A DNA stretch of 64,000 nucleotides from assembly GCF_002024805.1 (NCBI RefSeq), contig NZ_CP014337.1, forward strand, positions 1,302,001 to 1,366,000, given 5' to 3'. The DNA is from Elizabethkingia bruuniana. Lineage in GTDB: Bacteria; Bacteroidota; Bacteroidia; Flavobacteriales; Weeksellaceae. The notes under the pieces are model-generated. The model was not told the origin of the DNA. It did not search any database and was given only the letters and a program-made list of their open reading frames with translations. This document shows, piece after piece, positions 8,864 through 17,829 of this stretch. Every line of letters begins with the position of its first letter. Position 1 is the stretch's first letter. Position numbers and translations under genes: made by a program.

Positions 8864-9337
8864 TTACTCTGCTACAGCGCGGAATCTTGCTAACGGAGCC
8901 ATACGAGCCTTGTTAATAGACAATACATCTCCTTCTTTGCTCACTGTATAATTATCAGCAGCTATTAAGGCTTTACTCAAGCCTTGTTCGATACTCATAT
9001 CTTCACAAGCCATCATAGTAGACATTCCCTGAGCAAACTGAACTCTAAAGCCGGTTAGCTTAAGATTTCCACCGATACCATTACAGCCACCCGATGCTTC
9101 ATATCTATACTCTTTATCCTGCTTTAGAAGTTTCAGATAAGGTTCTTTTCCGTTCACTTTATCGGCTACAGGTTTACCGTTTAGCTCAATTAATTTCCAT
9201 TTTTTTCCAAGAACTGTATTTTCGGGCATTGTATTTTGTTGTGATGTGTTATTATTGTTGTTCGTATTCTGAACAGTATTACAGGAGTTTGCAAATAGTA
9301 ATATTCCTGCAGCAATAAGTGTAAGATGTTTTTTCAT
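8864..9337 (-). CDS. META-domain (HslJ-like) lipoprotein
   Basis: A 157-residue lipoprotein: signal peptide with a lipobox-like end (LLFANSC, Cys19), an Asn-rich linker (NTNNNNNTSQQN), then one META domain. The domain shows GKKWKLIELNGKPV, the core ASGGCNGIGGNLKLTG and STMMACEDMSIEQGLSKAL. The paired Cys residues and the CNGIGG core are the family signature. HslJ-type proteins have been linked to heat shock and novobiocin tolerance in E. coli; the role here is unknown. A decayed second copy lies at about 11249-11345. Confidence 0.88.
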   Translation of the reverse strand: MKKHLTLIAAGILLFANSCNTVQNTNNNNNTSQQNTMPENTVLGKKWKLIELNGKPVADKVNGKEPYLKLLKQDKEYRYEASGGCNGIGGNLKLTGFRVQFAQGMSTMMACEDMSIEQGLSKALIAADNYTVSKEGDVLSINKARMAPLARFRAVAE

Positions 9338-9446
9338 AATTTATTTTTAAAAAATTTTATGTTTATTATTTACTAAGATACTTTTTTTTATAAATAGGTT
9401 GGAAAATAATCTGTTTTCTTCATAATTTATTTTACTGAAACGATCA

Positions 9447-9478
9447 TTGATCTGATTATAAATATTTTACTACATTTG
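9447..9478 (+). promoter_or_regulatory. promoter of the ABC-F gene (-33 TTG, -7 TACATTTG)
   Basis: The -7 box TACATTTG is at 9471-9478, with TTG at 9447-9449, 21 bp upstream. This leaves a leader of roughly 110 nt before the ABC-F ATG. The leader contains a start-stop pair (ATGTAG, about 9508) and a small CCTGA/TCAGG hairpin. Confidence 0.5.
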
Positions 9479-9593
9479 TAGTATCATTCAAAATTCAGAT
9501 AGTAAGCATGTAGAATTCGATTTCTTTCCGTAATTATTTAATCCTGATGTCAGGGTTAATTTCTATTTATTCATTTTTTTAAAGAAAGAAATA

Positions 9594-11180
9594 ATGCTTA
9601 CGTTACAAAATATCACTTATCAGCACCCTGATAAGGAGATTCTTTTTGAGAAGCTTAATTTTATAGTTAATAAAGGCGAAAAGATTGCAATTGTCGGAAA
9701 TAATGGTTCCGGTAAATCTACATTATTAAAACTAATCTCCGGATTATTAATACCTGCTGCAGGAGATATAAGAACAGAAGGGTCTGTTTATTATCTGCCA
9801 CAAATCCTGGAACAATTCGATACACAGAATATAGCAAGTGCTTTGGGAGTGAAGAAAAAGCTTTCAGCTTTAAGAGAGATTCTGGAAGGAACGGTTACCG
9901 AAGAGAATATGACAGTTCTTGATGACGACTGGGATCTGGAAGAAAGAATAAAACAAGCGATGGAAGCATGGGGCTTGTTAGACTTTAGAGCAGAGGAGCC
10001 GATGAATCGGCTAAGTGGCGGTCAGAAGACAAAAGTTCTGATTGCCGGTATAGAAGTCCATCAGCCAGATATTATACTGATGGATGAACCTACCAATCAT
10101 CTGGATAGAAAGAGCAGGGAGCAGTTATATGAATTTATTGAGAATACAAATAAAACCCTTCTGGTCGTTAGCCATGACAGAACCTTGTTAAACTTATTGC
10201 CTAAAACAGCAGAACTAAACCGTAAAGAAATGGTGCTTTATGGTGGTAACTATGATTTTTATAAAGAGCAAAAACAGATACAGCAAAATGCATTACAGAA
10301 TAGTATTAAGAATACTGAAAACGCACTGAAAAAAGCCAAAGCTACTGAACGAGAAACTCTGGAACGCCAGCAAAAGCTTGATGCAAAGGGAAAGAAGAAA
10401 CAGGAAAAAGCAGGTGTAGCTAAAATCATGATGAATACTCTGCGGAACAATGCTGAAAACAGTACAGCTAAAATAAGAGACACCCATTCTGATAAAATAG
10501 ACGGTCTTAGTCAGGAGCTTCAGCAGCTAAGAAGAGAAGCTCCACTTACAGATCAAATGAAATTAGGATTTGATCAGACTAGCCTTCACCGTGGTAAAAT
10601 ACTGGTAAAAGGAGAGCATATAAACTTTGCCTACCAGGATAGGAATATTTGGAAAAAACCTTTGGATATTGTTGTTACCAGTGGAGAAAGGATTCTGATA
10701 AGTGGAGAAAACGGATCGGGAAAAACAACATTGATTAAAGTTCTTTTAGGACAGCTGAAATCTTCTGAAGGTATTATAGAAAGGGCAGATTTTTATTCTG
10801 TATATATCGATCAGGATTATTCTATGATTGATCATTCGTTGAATGTAATTCAACAGGCAGAATCATTTAACCTGCTTCCTTTACCTGAACACGAAGTAAA
10901 AACAATACTCAATCGCTTTTTGTTTGGGAAAGAGACATGGGATAAATCTTGTAGTGTACTGAGTGGCGGTGAAAGGATGAGGCTATTGCTTGCATGTTTG
11001 TCAATTGCAGGAAAAGCTCCGGATATTATTATTCTGGATGAGCCTACCAATAATCTTGACATTCAGAATATCGAGATTCTTACCAATGCTATTAGAGATT
11101 ACAAAGGAACGCTATTGGTAATTTCACATGATGATGTCTTTTCTGAAGAGATAAATATTGAGACCAGAATTGTATTATAA
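9594..11180 (+). CDS. ABC-F family ATPase
   Basis: A 528-residue cytosolic protein with two ABC domains and no membrane segment. Domain 1: Walker A GNNGSGKST near residues 36-44, signature LSGGQKTKV near 139-147, Walker B LMDEPTNHLD. A charged coiled linker follows at about 215-310. Domain 2: Walker A GENGSGKTT near 370, signature LSGGERMRL, and ILDEPTNNLD. ABC-F proteins act on the ribosome as translation factors or antibiotic-protection proteins. The long leader would fit a regulated resistance-type gene, but sequence alone does not decide. Confidence 0.93.
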   Translation: MLTLQNITYQHPDKEILFEKLNFIVNKGEKIAIVGNNGSGKSTLLKLISGLLIPAAGDIRTEGSVYYLPQILEQFDTQNIASALGVKKKLSALREILEGTVTEENMTVLDDDWDLEERIKQAMEAWGLLDFRAEEPMNRLSGGQKTKVLIAGIEVHQPDIILMDEPTNHLDRKSREQLYEFIENTNKTLLVVSHDRTLLNLLPKTAELNRKEMVLYGGNYDFYKEQKQIQQNALQNSIKNTENALKKAKATERETLERQQKLDAKGKKKQEKAGVAKIMMNTLRNNAENSTAKIRDTHSDKIDGLSQELQQLRREAPLTDQMKLGFDQTSLHRGKILVKGEHINFAYQDRNIWKKPLDIVVTSGERILISGENGSGKTTLIKVLLGQLKSSEGIIERADFYSVYIDQDYSMIDHSLNVIQQAESFNLLPLPEHEVKTILNRFLFGKETWDKSCSVLSGGERMRLLLACLSIAGKAPDIIILDEPTNNLDIQNIEILTNAIRDYKGTLLVISHDDVFSEEINIETRIVL

Positions 11181-11187
11181 AAGAAAA

Positions 11188-11219
11188 ATCCTTGTCAGGG
11201 TTTTGACTCTGACAAGGAT
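11188..11219 (+). terminator. hairpin after the ABC-F gene
   Basis: Perfect 11-bp stem (ATCCTTGTCAG / CTGACAAGGAT) with a 10-nt loop, 7 bp after the ABC-F stop. There is no T run behind it, so it may be a weak terminator or an mRNA-stabilising hairpin. Confidence 0.55.
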
Positions 11220-11248
11220 AACTTATTAAAGATTTTTATAAAACGCTT

Positions 11249-11345
11249 ATTCTGTTACAGCCTGGAACTTTGCTAATGGAGCCATACGTGCTTTATTAAG
11301 TGAAAGGATATCACCTTATTTGTGTAGTTATAGTTTTATCTGATA
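11249..11345 (-). pseudogene. remnant of a second META-domain lipoprotein gene
   Basis: On the minus strand the last 23 codons read GDILSLNKARMAPLAKFQAV-TE-stop, almost the same as the C-terminus of the intact META lipoprotein at 8864 (GDVLSINKARMAPLARFRAV-AE). Just upstream the match continues at DNA level but with an in-frame TAA where the intact gene has GAA, and about one base missing. No further homology is visible beyond that, and no start remains. It looks like the 3' end of a duplicated or recombined META gene. Confidence 0.8.
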
Positions 11346-11381
11346 TAGTTAATTAGCATATGTATATGAGATTTATGGCAT

Positions 11382-11416
11382 AAAAAATCCGAAAGAAACT
11401 CTTTCGGATTTTTTTA
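11382..11416. terminator. bidirectional intrinsic terminator
   Basis: AAAAAATCCGAAAG / CTTTCGGATTTTTT hairpin with a tetraloop-sized gap and flanking A and T runs, 16 bp after the end of the permease gene (minus strand). Confidence 0.9.
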
Positions 11417-11431
11417 ATATATCTATAAGAT

Positions 11432-12847
11432 CTACTTCATTTTTTTACTTTGCTTTACCAGAAGGTAGCAGATGTATAAAAATGCTACCCATATCGGAAT
11501 TAGCTCCACAGAAATTTTTAACCCTGTAAACCACATAATGACTAAGATTCCGAAAAGGAATATTAAGCATATATAATTAGTTGCCGGGTACAGAAAAGAA
11601 GGGAATTTTGTCTTTTGTCCTTTATGCGCCTGCTTGAATTTAAAATGTGTAAAGCTGATCATAATCCAGTTGATAACCAGAGATGATACTACAAGAGACA
11701 TCAGTATACTAAGAGCTTTTTCCGGAATAATCTTGTTAATAACAATACAGATTGCAGCGAATACTGCAGAAACTAATATTGCCATTACCGGAACATGGTT
11801 TTTATTCAGTTTTGATAAGAATTTAGGAGCGTTACCTTGTTCTGCAAGTCCGAATAGCATACGACTGTTACTGTATACACTACTGTTGTATACTGACAAT
11901 GCAGCCGTTAGAACAATAATATTCAGAACATTTGCAATAAGACTTGTGAAATACACAGTATGCCCGAATAAGTTAAACTGGAAGCCTTTTAATCTCTCGA
12001 AAACCATAACAAATGGGCTGCTTCCTTCTGTAATATTGGCCCATGGAGATAGTGAGAATAGGATAATCAATGCTCCTACATAGAAAATAAGAATTCTGTA
12101 GATTACCTGATTAGTTGCCTTAGGTATATTCTTTTCAGGATTTTCTGCTTCAGCAGCTGTTATCCCTACAAGTTCTAATCCACCAAAGGAAAACATAATA
12201 AGCGCCATAGCAGCTAATAACCCTTGAAAACTACCGCCAGAAGAAGTACTGATCCAGCCTTTAGGGAAGAAGCCTCCGTTATTCCACAGGTTGCTTATCG
12301 TTGCATTTTCCCCGCCGGTACCACTAATAAGCAGATAACTACCGAATAAGATCATAGCAATAATAGCTACAACTTTTATAATAGAAAACCAAAACTCAGC
12401 CTCTCCATATACTTTTACAGAAGCCAGATTTAGTGCATTAATTACAAAGAAGAAAAATAAACTGGACACCCACAACGGAATTTCAGGCCACCAGAATTGT
12501 ACATAAACTCCTATTGCGGTAAGCTCAGACATACTTACCAAGATATACAACATCCAGTAATTCCAGCCAGAAGCAAATCCGGCAAAAGGGCCCCAATATT
12601 TGTATGCAAAATGGCTGAAGCTACCTGAAACAGGTTCCTGGACAACCATTTCACCCAATTGACGCATTATAAAAAAAGCAATGAAACCTGCCATTGCATA
12701 ACCTAAAATTACAGAAGGACCTGCCAATACAGCTGCAGGACCTATACCCAGGAATAGCCCGGTACCAATTGCTCCGCCTAAAGCAATAAGCTGAATGTGA
12801 CGATTTTGTAAACCGCGTTTTAATTCTTTCTTGTCTGAATTCTCCAA
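11432..12847 (-). CDS. amino acid permease (APC superfamily)
   Basis: A 471-residue inner-membrane protein with about 12 hydrophobic segments. The first carries the APC signature IALGGAIGTGLFLGIG near residues 22-37. The charged N-terminus (MENSDKKELKRGLQNRHIQ) and the loop GGLELVGITAAEAENPEKNI match the AAT group (GABA, proline, aromatic and basic amino acid permeases). These are proton symporters for amino acid uptake. The substrate cannot be named. It is a stand-alone gene with its own terminator. Confidence 0.9.
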   Translation of the reverse strand: MENSDKKELKRGLQNRHIQLIALGGAIGTGLFLGIGPAAVLAGPSVILGYAMAGFIAFFIMRQLGEMVVQEPVSGSFSHFAYKYWGPFAGFASGWNYWMLYILVSMSELTAIGVYVQFWWPEIPLWVSSLFFFFVINALNLASVKVYGEAEFWFSIIKVVAIIAMILFGSYLLISGTGGENATISNLWNNGGFFPKGWISTSSGGSFQGLLAAMALIMFSFGGLELVGITAAEAENPEKNIPKATNQVIYRILIFYVGALIILFSLSPWANITEGSSPFVMVFERLKGFQFNLFGHTVYFTSLIANVLNIIVLTAALSVYNSSVYSNSRMLFGLAEQGNAPKFLSKLNKNHVPVMAILVSAVFAAICIVINKIIPEKALSILMSLVVSSLVINWIMISFTHFKFKQAHKGQKTKFPSFLYPATNYICLIFLFGILVIMWFTGLKISVELIPIWVAFLYICYLLVKQSKKMK

Positions 12848-13012
12848 CGTTTAATTTTTTACAAGTTTATTATTATTTTTCAGGCTTAAAAATAGCATTT
12901 TAATTATATTAAATCACATTTTGATTATATTTTTGCTGAAATAATAGAAGAAAAATAAGAAATTCCGGAATGATTTAATTTTTTCGGGTGTAAATAACGG
13001 AGTAATAGTAAT

Positions 13013-13453
13013 ATGGATAAAGAATATTTGTTGGAACAAGTGAAAACACTAGCACAGGAAAAAGTAAAGAATCTTGAAGAAATGATTGTATCTACACGGG
13101 CTTCCAATAATGATACAAAGAGCAGTATGGGAGATAAATATGAAACTTCCCGGGAAATGTTACAACAGGAAATCAACAGGCTTTTGTCCCAACAATCAGA
13201 AGTAAATAATCAGCTAGACGTTTTACAGAATATTAATACAAAAGCTTCTGCTGTTGTGGGGTTAGGAGCTTATGTAGAGACTTCTATGGGGAATTTTTAT
13301 ATCTCGGAAAGTCTGGGGAAACTTAATGTTAATGGAAAAGCAATTATAGCGGTTTCTGCAAATGCTCCGCTGGTACAATCTATGCTGAAGAAGAAAGCAG
13401 GAGAAGAATTTGAGCTCAATGGTAAAAATCAGAAGATTCTATCGATTGGCTAA
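13013..13453 (+). CDS. GreA/GreB-like C-terminal domain protein
   Basis: A 146-residue soluble protein: an N-terminal coiled-coil-like helix pair (about 1-70, with EEMIVSTRASNNDTKSSMGDKYETSREML), then a beta-rich region with GLGAYVETSMGNFYIS and ISANAPLVQSMLKKKAGEEF. The last part resembles the GreA/GreB C-terminal FKBP-like fold, where S.AP.GRAL.GK..GD is the hallmark. The usual acidic tip of Gre factors is not obvious. It may bind RNA polymerase; the role is inferred. In databases such proteins often carry an unrelated name from propagation. Confidence 0.6.
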   Translation: MDKEYLLEQVKTLAQEKVKNLEEMIVSTRASNNDTKSSMGDKYETSREMLQQEINRLLSQQSEVNNQLDVLQNINTKASAVVGLGAYVETSMGNFYISESLGKLNVNGKAIIAVSANAPLVQSMLKKKAGEEFELNGKNQKILSIG

Positions 13454-13500
13454 TTGATATTATTAATGATTAACATTCTCTGTAAATGCCCTTTAATTCG

Positions 13501-13508
13501 TACATTTG
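13501..13508 (+). promoter_or_regulatory. Bacteroidota -7 box for the MFS gene
   Basis: TACATTTG fits TAnnTTTG, 43 bp before the GTG start of the transporter gene. Confidence 0.5.
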
Positions 13509-13551
13509 GGTATTCCTAAATTTTTCCGAATAACACTAAAATCATACTACT

Positions 13552-14784
13552 GTGGGTTTACTCCGTATTTATGCCGATTCTTTCAAGGGATTGTCAAAGG
13601 AAGCTTGGATGCTTTCTATCGTAATGCTTATTAACAGGTCCGGATCAATGGTACTGCCTTTCCTGGGTGTGTACATGACGGATCAGTTAGAATTCAGTAT
13701 TAAAGAATCGGGGATTGTACTGAGTTTTTATGGTGTAGGATCTGTTATAGGTTCCTGGTTGGGAGGTTATATTACCGATAAGTTTGGAGAATACAGGGTA
13801 CAGTCTACCAGTTTATTTCTCAGTGCTCCTCTATTTTTGCTAATCCCTATTTTTACTTCAGTAGAAGGGATGGCATTAATTATTCTGGTGCAAAGTATTA
13901 TCAGCGAATCATTTCGTCCGGCTAACTCTGTAGCAATAACCAAATATGCAAGGCCGGAAAATCTTACCAGAGCCTTCTCTCTTAACCGAATGGCGATTAA
14001 TCTTGGGTTTTCTATTGGTCCTGCTTTAGGGGGGATTTTGTCTTCATTTTCTTATGAACTGCTTTTCATTACCAATGCAGTAGGGGCAGTTATGGCAGGA
14101 ATATTTTATGTGAGATTTTTTAGAAAAAGACATAAGATCTATCAGAAGAAAATGAAAGAGAAACCTATAGTTAAAGAGACTTTGGAAAAAGAACGTTCCC
14201 CATATAGAGATTCTCCGTTTTTGGTATACTGTCTGCTGTGTGCTATATTTTCAGTATGCTTCTTCCAGTTTTTCAATACGATTCCTATTTTCTATAAAGA
14301 AGTAGCACATCTAGACCAAAAGAGTATAGGGTATATCCTTGGCTATAGTGGGTTTATTATTGTGGTATTGGAGATGTTGGTTGTAAACTTTGCTGATAAA
14401 TATCTTACCATTGCTAAAACTCTTCTTTATGGAATTCTGCTGTGTGCAGTAGCTTATGCTATGTTAGCAATTAACCACCATATTGCACTGCTTTTATTAT
14501 CTATTTCTTTACTGAGTGTAGGCGAAATATTAGTACTCCCGTTTATGTCTACCATTACGGCATTACGGTCCGGGAAAACTAATCAGGGAGCCTATATGGG
14601 ACTTAATGGTATGACGTTCTCTATTTCATTTATTATTACTCCCTTACTGGGAACCAGTGTAGCAAGTGACTTAGGTTTTAATACACTATGGATCGGATCG
14701 GGAGCTGTTTTAGCGTTAGCTGCTATTGCGATGTACTTTGTTGTAAACTGGCTTCTTCCGGGTAAGGTTAAAGCAGCTCATTAA
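13552..14784 (+). CDS. MFS transporter (multidrug-efflux type)
   Basis: A 410-residue inner-membrane protein with about 12 hydrophobic segments and a central charged loop (about 197-225). The loop between TM2 and TM3 carries the MFS motif A variant GGYITDKFGEYRVQ. TM5 carries a motif C-like NLGFSIGPALGG, which points to an antiporter (drug export) layout. The start is GTG 13552; no ATG precedes it in frame, and the N-terminus MGLLRIYADSFKGL suits a MFS amphipathic start. It is a single gene closed by a strong hairpin. Confidence 0.88.
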   Translation: MGLLRIYADSFKGLSKEAWMLSIVMLINRSGSMVLPFLGVYMTDQLEFSIKESGIVLSFYGVGSVIGSWLGGYITDKFGEYRVQSTSLFLSAPLFLLIPIFTSVEGMALIILVQSIISESFRPANSVAITKYARPENLTRAFSLNRMAINLGFSIGPALGGILSSFSYELLFITNAVGAVMAGIFYVRFFRKRHKIYQKKMKEKPIVKETLEKERSPYRDSPFLVYCLLCAIFSVCFFQFFNTIPIFYKEVAHLDQKSIGYILGYSGFIIVVLEMLVVNFADKYLTIAKTLLYGILLCAVAYAMLAINHHIALLLLSISLLSVGEILVLPFMSTITALRSGKTNQGAYMGLNGMTFSISFIITPLLGTSVASDLGFNTLWIGSGAVLALAAIAMYFVVNWLLPGKVKAAH

Positions 14785-14802
14785 TCTATATCATAAGACT
14801 AA

Positions 14803-14840
14803 CACAAAGGCACAATAATTTCTATTGTGCCTTTGTTTAT
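14803..14840. terminator. bidirectional intrinsic terminator
   Basis: ACAAAGGCACAAT / ATTGTGCCTTTGT, a 13-bp stem with a 7-nt loop, between the convergent MFS and TlpA-like genes. Confidence 0.88.
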
Positions 14841-14858
14841 ACCGATATCAGCTAACTA

Positions 14859-15419
14859 TTATTTTTGCTTTTGCTGCTTGATAAAATCAACCATTTTCTG
14901 ATCTGCATAATTGGTAATGCCTTCAGATTGAAATGCAATAGCGCCATTTTTATCCAAAATCACTGTAGTAGGTAGAGTTCCTTTGTAAAATTCGCGAGGT
15001 ATAGATCCATTGGGGAATGCTACAGGAAGAGTAAGTCTTTTGTCACTAAATAGCTTTTTGGCTTTTTCCTGATTGCCTTCTACTTCCAGAATAACAAACT
15101 TAACCTTATCATCATTTTTGAAATTTTCATACAGAGACTGTATTGTTGGCATTTCAGCGATACATGGCGGACACCATGTCGCCCAGAAGTTTATAAAAAC
15201 AACTTTACCCTTCAGGTCTTCAAGGCTAACATTTGCTCCTTTTTCATCTTTGAGCTGCATTGTGTAAGCTGCTGTAGTGGCTTCTTTAGGTTTGTTATTG
15301 AATTTAGGACTAAAAAGACCAATTTTCATAAGTGTACTTTGTACAAAAACTTTTACTCCCGGAACGAAGATAATACCGAGAACAAAAATGACAAGAATAA
15401 TATTGATAAAACGCTTCAT
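14859..15419 (-). CDS. TlpA-like thioredoxin, membrane-anchored
   Basis: A 186-residue protein with one N-terminal membrane anchor (residues about 5-24) and a periplasmic thioredoxin fold. The active site is FWATWCPPC (CPPC), followed by MPTIQSLYENF. The cis-Pro strand is GTLPTTVILDKNG near 148-160. TlpA/ResA-like proteins reduce disulfides outside the inner membrane, for example in cytochrome c maturation. The partner is not encoded nearby. The upstream TAAAGATA (15429-15436) may be a variant -7 box on the minus strand. Confidence 0.9.
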   Translation of the reverse strand: MKRFINIILVIFVLGIIFVPGVKVFVQSTLMKIGLFSPKFNNKPKEATTAAYTMQLKDEKGANVSLEDLKGKVVFINFWATWCPPCIAEMPTIQSLYENFKNDDKVKFVILEVEGNQEKAKKLFSDKRLTLPVAFPNGSIPREFYKGTLPTTVILDKNGAIAFQSEGITNYADQKMVDFIKQQKQK

Positions 15420-15503
15420 AATAGGGTAAAGATAAGCATTTTAAAAGCATAAAAAAGACTGCCTAACAAAGCAGCCTAACAGATTATATTCTAAAATTAA
15501 ATA

Positions 15504-15983
15504 CTATTTTCCAGGTTCCTTATGAGTTGTTGGTGTATGGATGATGTCGTAATACACAGACTTGTCATTAGTATTCGGGTATACTCTGTAAGTAAATTCT
15601 GCTCTCGTTAAAACAGTAACATCTACAACACGGGTGAATAGAGTTTCACCTTTATCATTTTTAGCTACAATGGTTCTTGTTTTTCCGTCGGCACTAACAG
15701 ACCAGTCTCCGTGCATTTTAGGAGAATCGTCCAGATTATACATCGTAAATGTGCCATCTGCTTTGAAGTATGCATAGCCTACAAAGTTTACTACATTTGG
15801 ATCTTTAAGATCTACATTGGCACCGGCAGCATTTTTAGAATTTGTGGTTAACCATGGAGTAGAAGCCAGTGTCTGACTTGGTGTAAGATCTGGTTCTCTG
15901 TCGTTATTGTCGCTGGAACAAGAGATAGAGAATATGGCTAATAGTAATAAAGCCAATGCTGAGAGTAATTTTCTGTTTTTCAT
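15504..15983 (-). CDS. DUF4822-type lipoprotein
   Basis: A 159-residue lipoprotein with a signal peptide ending in a lipobox (LLAIFSISC, Cys22). The mature part resembles DUF4822: STPWLTTNSKN, a lipocalin-like strand GYAYFKADGTFTMYNLDDSP, then HGDWSVSADGKTRTIV and a final FTYRVYPN. Such domains look like small beta-barrels of unknown ligand. The longer frame begins at TTG 15989; ATG 15983 is preferred because it gives MKNRKLL, a normal signal peptide. A TATTTTTG box lies 21 bp upstream. Confidence 0.8.
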   Translation of the reverse strand: MKNRKLLSALALLLLAIFSISCSSDNNDREPDLTPSQTLASTPWLTTNSKNAAGANVDLKDPNVVNFVGYAYFKADGTFTMYNLDDSPKMHGDWSVSADGKTRTIVAKNDKGETLFTRVVDVTVLTRAEFTYRVYPNTNDKSVYYDIIHTPTTHKEPGK

Positions 15984-16003
15984 TATCAAAATATTAATTG
16001 CAG

Positions 16004-16011
16004 CAAAAATA
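16004..16011 (-). promoter_or_regulatory. Bacteroidota -7 box for the DUF4822 gene
   Basis: On the minus strand the sequence is TATTTTTG, followed by C, fitting TAnnTTTG. Confidence 0.4.
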
Positions 16012-16078
16012 TTTTATAATGGGCCAGCGGTTATTGTATATATACTTGTAGTTGTTGTATAAATTATAACAAATGCTT

Positions 16079-16759
16079 TTAAGGAAAGTCTACCTGAAAT
16101 CCTATTCCACGAAGTGACTGAATCTTGATACCTTCGTCGAACTGAAAATATTTACGGAGTCTGCTGATAAATACATCCAGACTTCTTCCTGTAAAGTAAT
16201 CGTTCGTTTCCCATAGTTTATCCAGAATAATTTCCCGTTTGATTGTCTGATTATTGTGTTGCAGCAGAAACAGGAGTAAATCCAGCTCGCGTTGGGTAAG
16301 GCGAATCTCTTCTTTAGGGTGGCTAAGTAATAATTTATCAGAGTGCAGGGTGTAATCACCTATATTGATTACTGATAGAGGAGTAGAAGGCTGTGTTCTC
16401 TTCAGAATATTTTGTATTCTCAGGATAAGTTCTTCGGGATCACAAGGTTTGGACAGATAATCGTCTGCTCCCAGTTTCAAACCTGTAATCCGGTCTATTT
16501 TCTGGTTTTTAGCGGTTAGAAATAACAGTGGAAAATCAGATTTTTCCTTTATAATAGCTTTTGCAAGAGAGAACCCGTCAATATTAGGCATCATAATATC
16601 TAAGATACCAATATGAAAAGGAAATTCACTTTTCAGAAGTTCCATTATGTCCTCCGGGTTCTGGTACCAGAATACTTCAAAATCACTCAGTTCCAGATAT
16701 TGCTTCAGGATCAATCCAAAATCGAAATCGTCTTCGGCTAAAAGTATCTTAGTTTTCAT
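16079..16759 (-). CDS. OmpR-family response regulator
   Basis: A 226-residue two-component regulator. The receiver domain (1-120) has the acidic pair in LLAEDDFDF, the phospho-acceptor Asp in GILDIMMPN and the lysine in YLSKPCDP. The C-terminal winged-helix DNA-binding domain (about 130-226) shows LTQRELDLLLFLLQHNN and the recognition segment GRSLDVFISRLRKYF. Start: ATG 16759 is chosen over an upstream in-frame ATG because MKTKILLAEDD is the standard start. It overlaps the end of the sensor-kinase gene by 11 bp, so the two form one operon. Confidence 0.92.
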   Translation of the reverse strand: MKTKILLAEDDFDFGLILKQYLELSDFEVFWYQNPEDIMELLKSEFPFHIGILDIMMPNIDGFSLAKAIIKEKSDFPLLFLTAKNQKIDRITGLKLGADDYLSKPCDPEELILRIQNILKRTQPSTPLSVINIGDYTLHSDKLLLSHPKEEIRLTQRELDLLLFLLQHNNQTIKREIILDKLWETNDYFTGRSLDVFISRLRKYFQFDEGIKIQSLRGIGFQVDFP

Positions 16760-17828
16760 AAGGCAATGCGATTTTAAATGTTGTCCCTTTGCCAGTTTCA
16801 CTTACTAGCTCAATACTTCCGTTATACCCGTTAACTATATCCTTCACAAGGAAAAGCCCCAATCCCAGTCCTTTTGTATTATGAATATTGTCGGACTGTA
16901 TTCTGTAAAACTTTTCAAATATCCGCTGCTGTTCCTTTTTAGGAATACCATTGCCATTGTCTGTTATCTTTATATCCAGTGTATTCTGTATAGCCCTCAG
17001 ATCAATTTCAACTCTTGTTGCTCCATATTTGGCACTGTTTTCACAAAGGTTTTTTATAAGTGTTTCCATAGCCGTTCTGTTAAACGGAAGTGTGTTTGGT
17101 GTAGTGTTATGCAACACAAAGTCTACTTTGGGATTAGCAAATTGCAGATCTTCAATATAATTATTCCAGTCATCATAATATACTTCCGTATTTTCCTCAT
17201 CATTATTATCCTGTAATTGATGCATCAGATTTTCCAACCTGCTAATTTGTCTTTCCATCAATGGGAGATTCTCCTGATTCCAGTCCTTTCTTAGAGATTT
17301 TGCAGCAATTTTTAGAGTTGCAATAGGGGTTTTAAATTCATGAGCAATATTATCTACCACAGTATGCAGAATTTCAACCTGTTTTTGTTGTGAAATTAAG
17401 TTCTTAATAGTCCGTGTAAATAGCCATAGAACAGCCGCAAGTATAAGTATACAAGAAATGATAAGAATAGTAAGGTCTCTGAATACAATGGATTTGATAT
17501 TAAGTATTTGAATATTGTAGTAGGTTTTTACTTTAAACGAATAGAAGTTATTCAGTTTGTTTGTTTTGTCATCCCTGTTTTCATTTGATGTTTCCCATTC
17601 ACCGCCGTATCTTCTTCCAACTTTTGTAATTGGTCTTTTGGTTTCATAAATAGTGACGGTTGAATCTAAAATATATCTGTTGTCAGTTGTGCTTAATACA
17701 TTTCTGAACTGATGGGATATGGCCACTTGCAGATTACTTCTGGAGGCTACACTGTCTACATAATGGGAAAAATAAGGTTTAATGGTTTCTTTATTTTCTA
17801 AAAAAAAGATTAATAATAAGCAAAAGTA
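16749..17828 (-). CDS. sensor histidine kinase, 5'-truncated by ICE insertion
   Basis: The partner kinase of the response regulator. It has a sensor region, a membrane segment near DLTILIISCILILAAVLWLF, the H-box HEFKTPIATLK, the N-box NLCENSAKYG, the G1 box DNGNGIP and KGLGLGLFLV. The frame is open leftward beyond GTG 17726 through FSYFCLLLIFFLENKE, plainly the first membrane segment. It reaches a TAA at 17871-17873 without any ATG. An IntDOT-like core (17820-17829) sits inside that first segment. The real start is therefore thought to lie at the far end of the ICE. The catalytic part is intact, but the gene has probably lost its promoter and start. Confidence 0.85.
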   Translation of the reverse strand, partial: YFCLLLIFFLENKETIKPYFSHYVDSVASRSNLQVAISHQFRNVLSTTDNRYILDSTVTIYETKRPITKVGRRYGGEWETSNENRDDKTNKLNNFYSFKVKTYYNIQILNIKSIVFRDLTILIISCILILAAVLWLFTRTIKNLISQQKQVEILHTVVDNIAHEFKTPIATLKIAAKSLRKDWNQENLPLMERQISRLENLMHQLQDNNDEENTEVYYDDWNNYIEDLQFANPKVDFVLHNTTPNTLPFNRTAMETLIKNLCENSAKYGATRVEIDLRAIQNTLDIKITDNGNGIPKKEQQRIFEKFYRIQSDNIHNTKGLGLGLFLVKDIVNGYNGSIELVSETGKGTTFKIALPYEN

Positions 17829-17829
17829 A
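17820..17829 (-). other. candidate attL core of the ICE
   Basis: On the minus strand the sequence is TTACTTTTGC. The CTnDOT core consensus is GTAnnTTTGC; this matches at all fixed positions but the first. It lies exactly where the kinase reading frame loses its start. The site also resembles a TAnnTTTG promoter box, as IntDOT targets often do. Confidence 0.6.
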
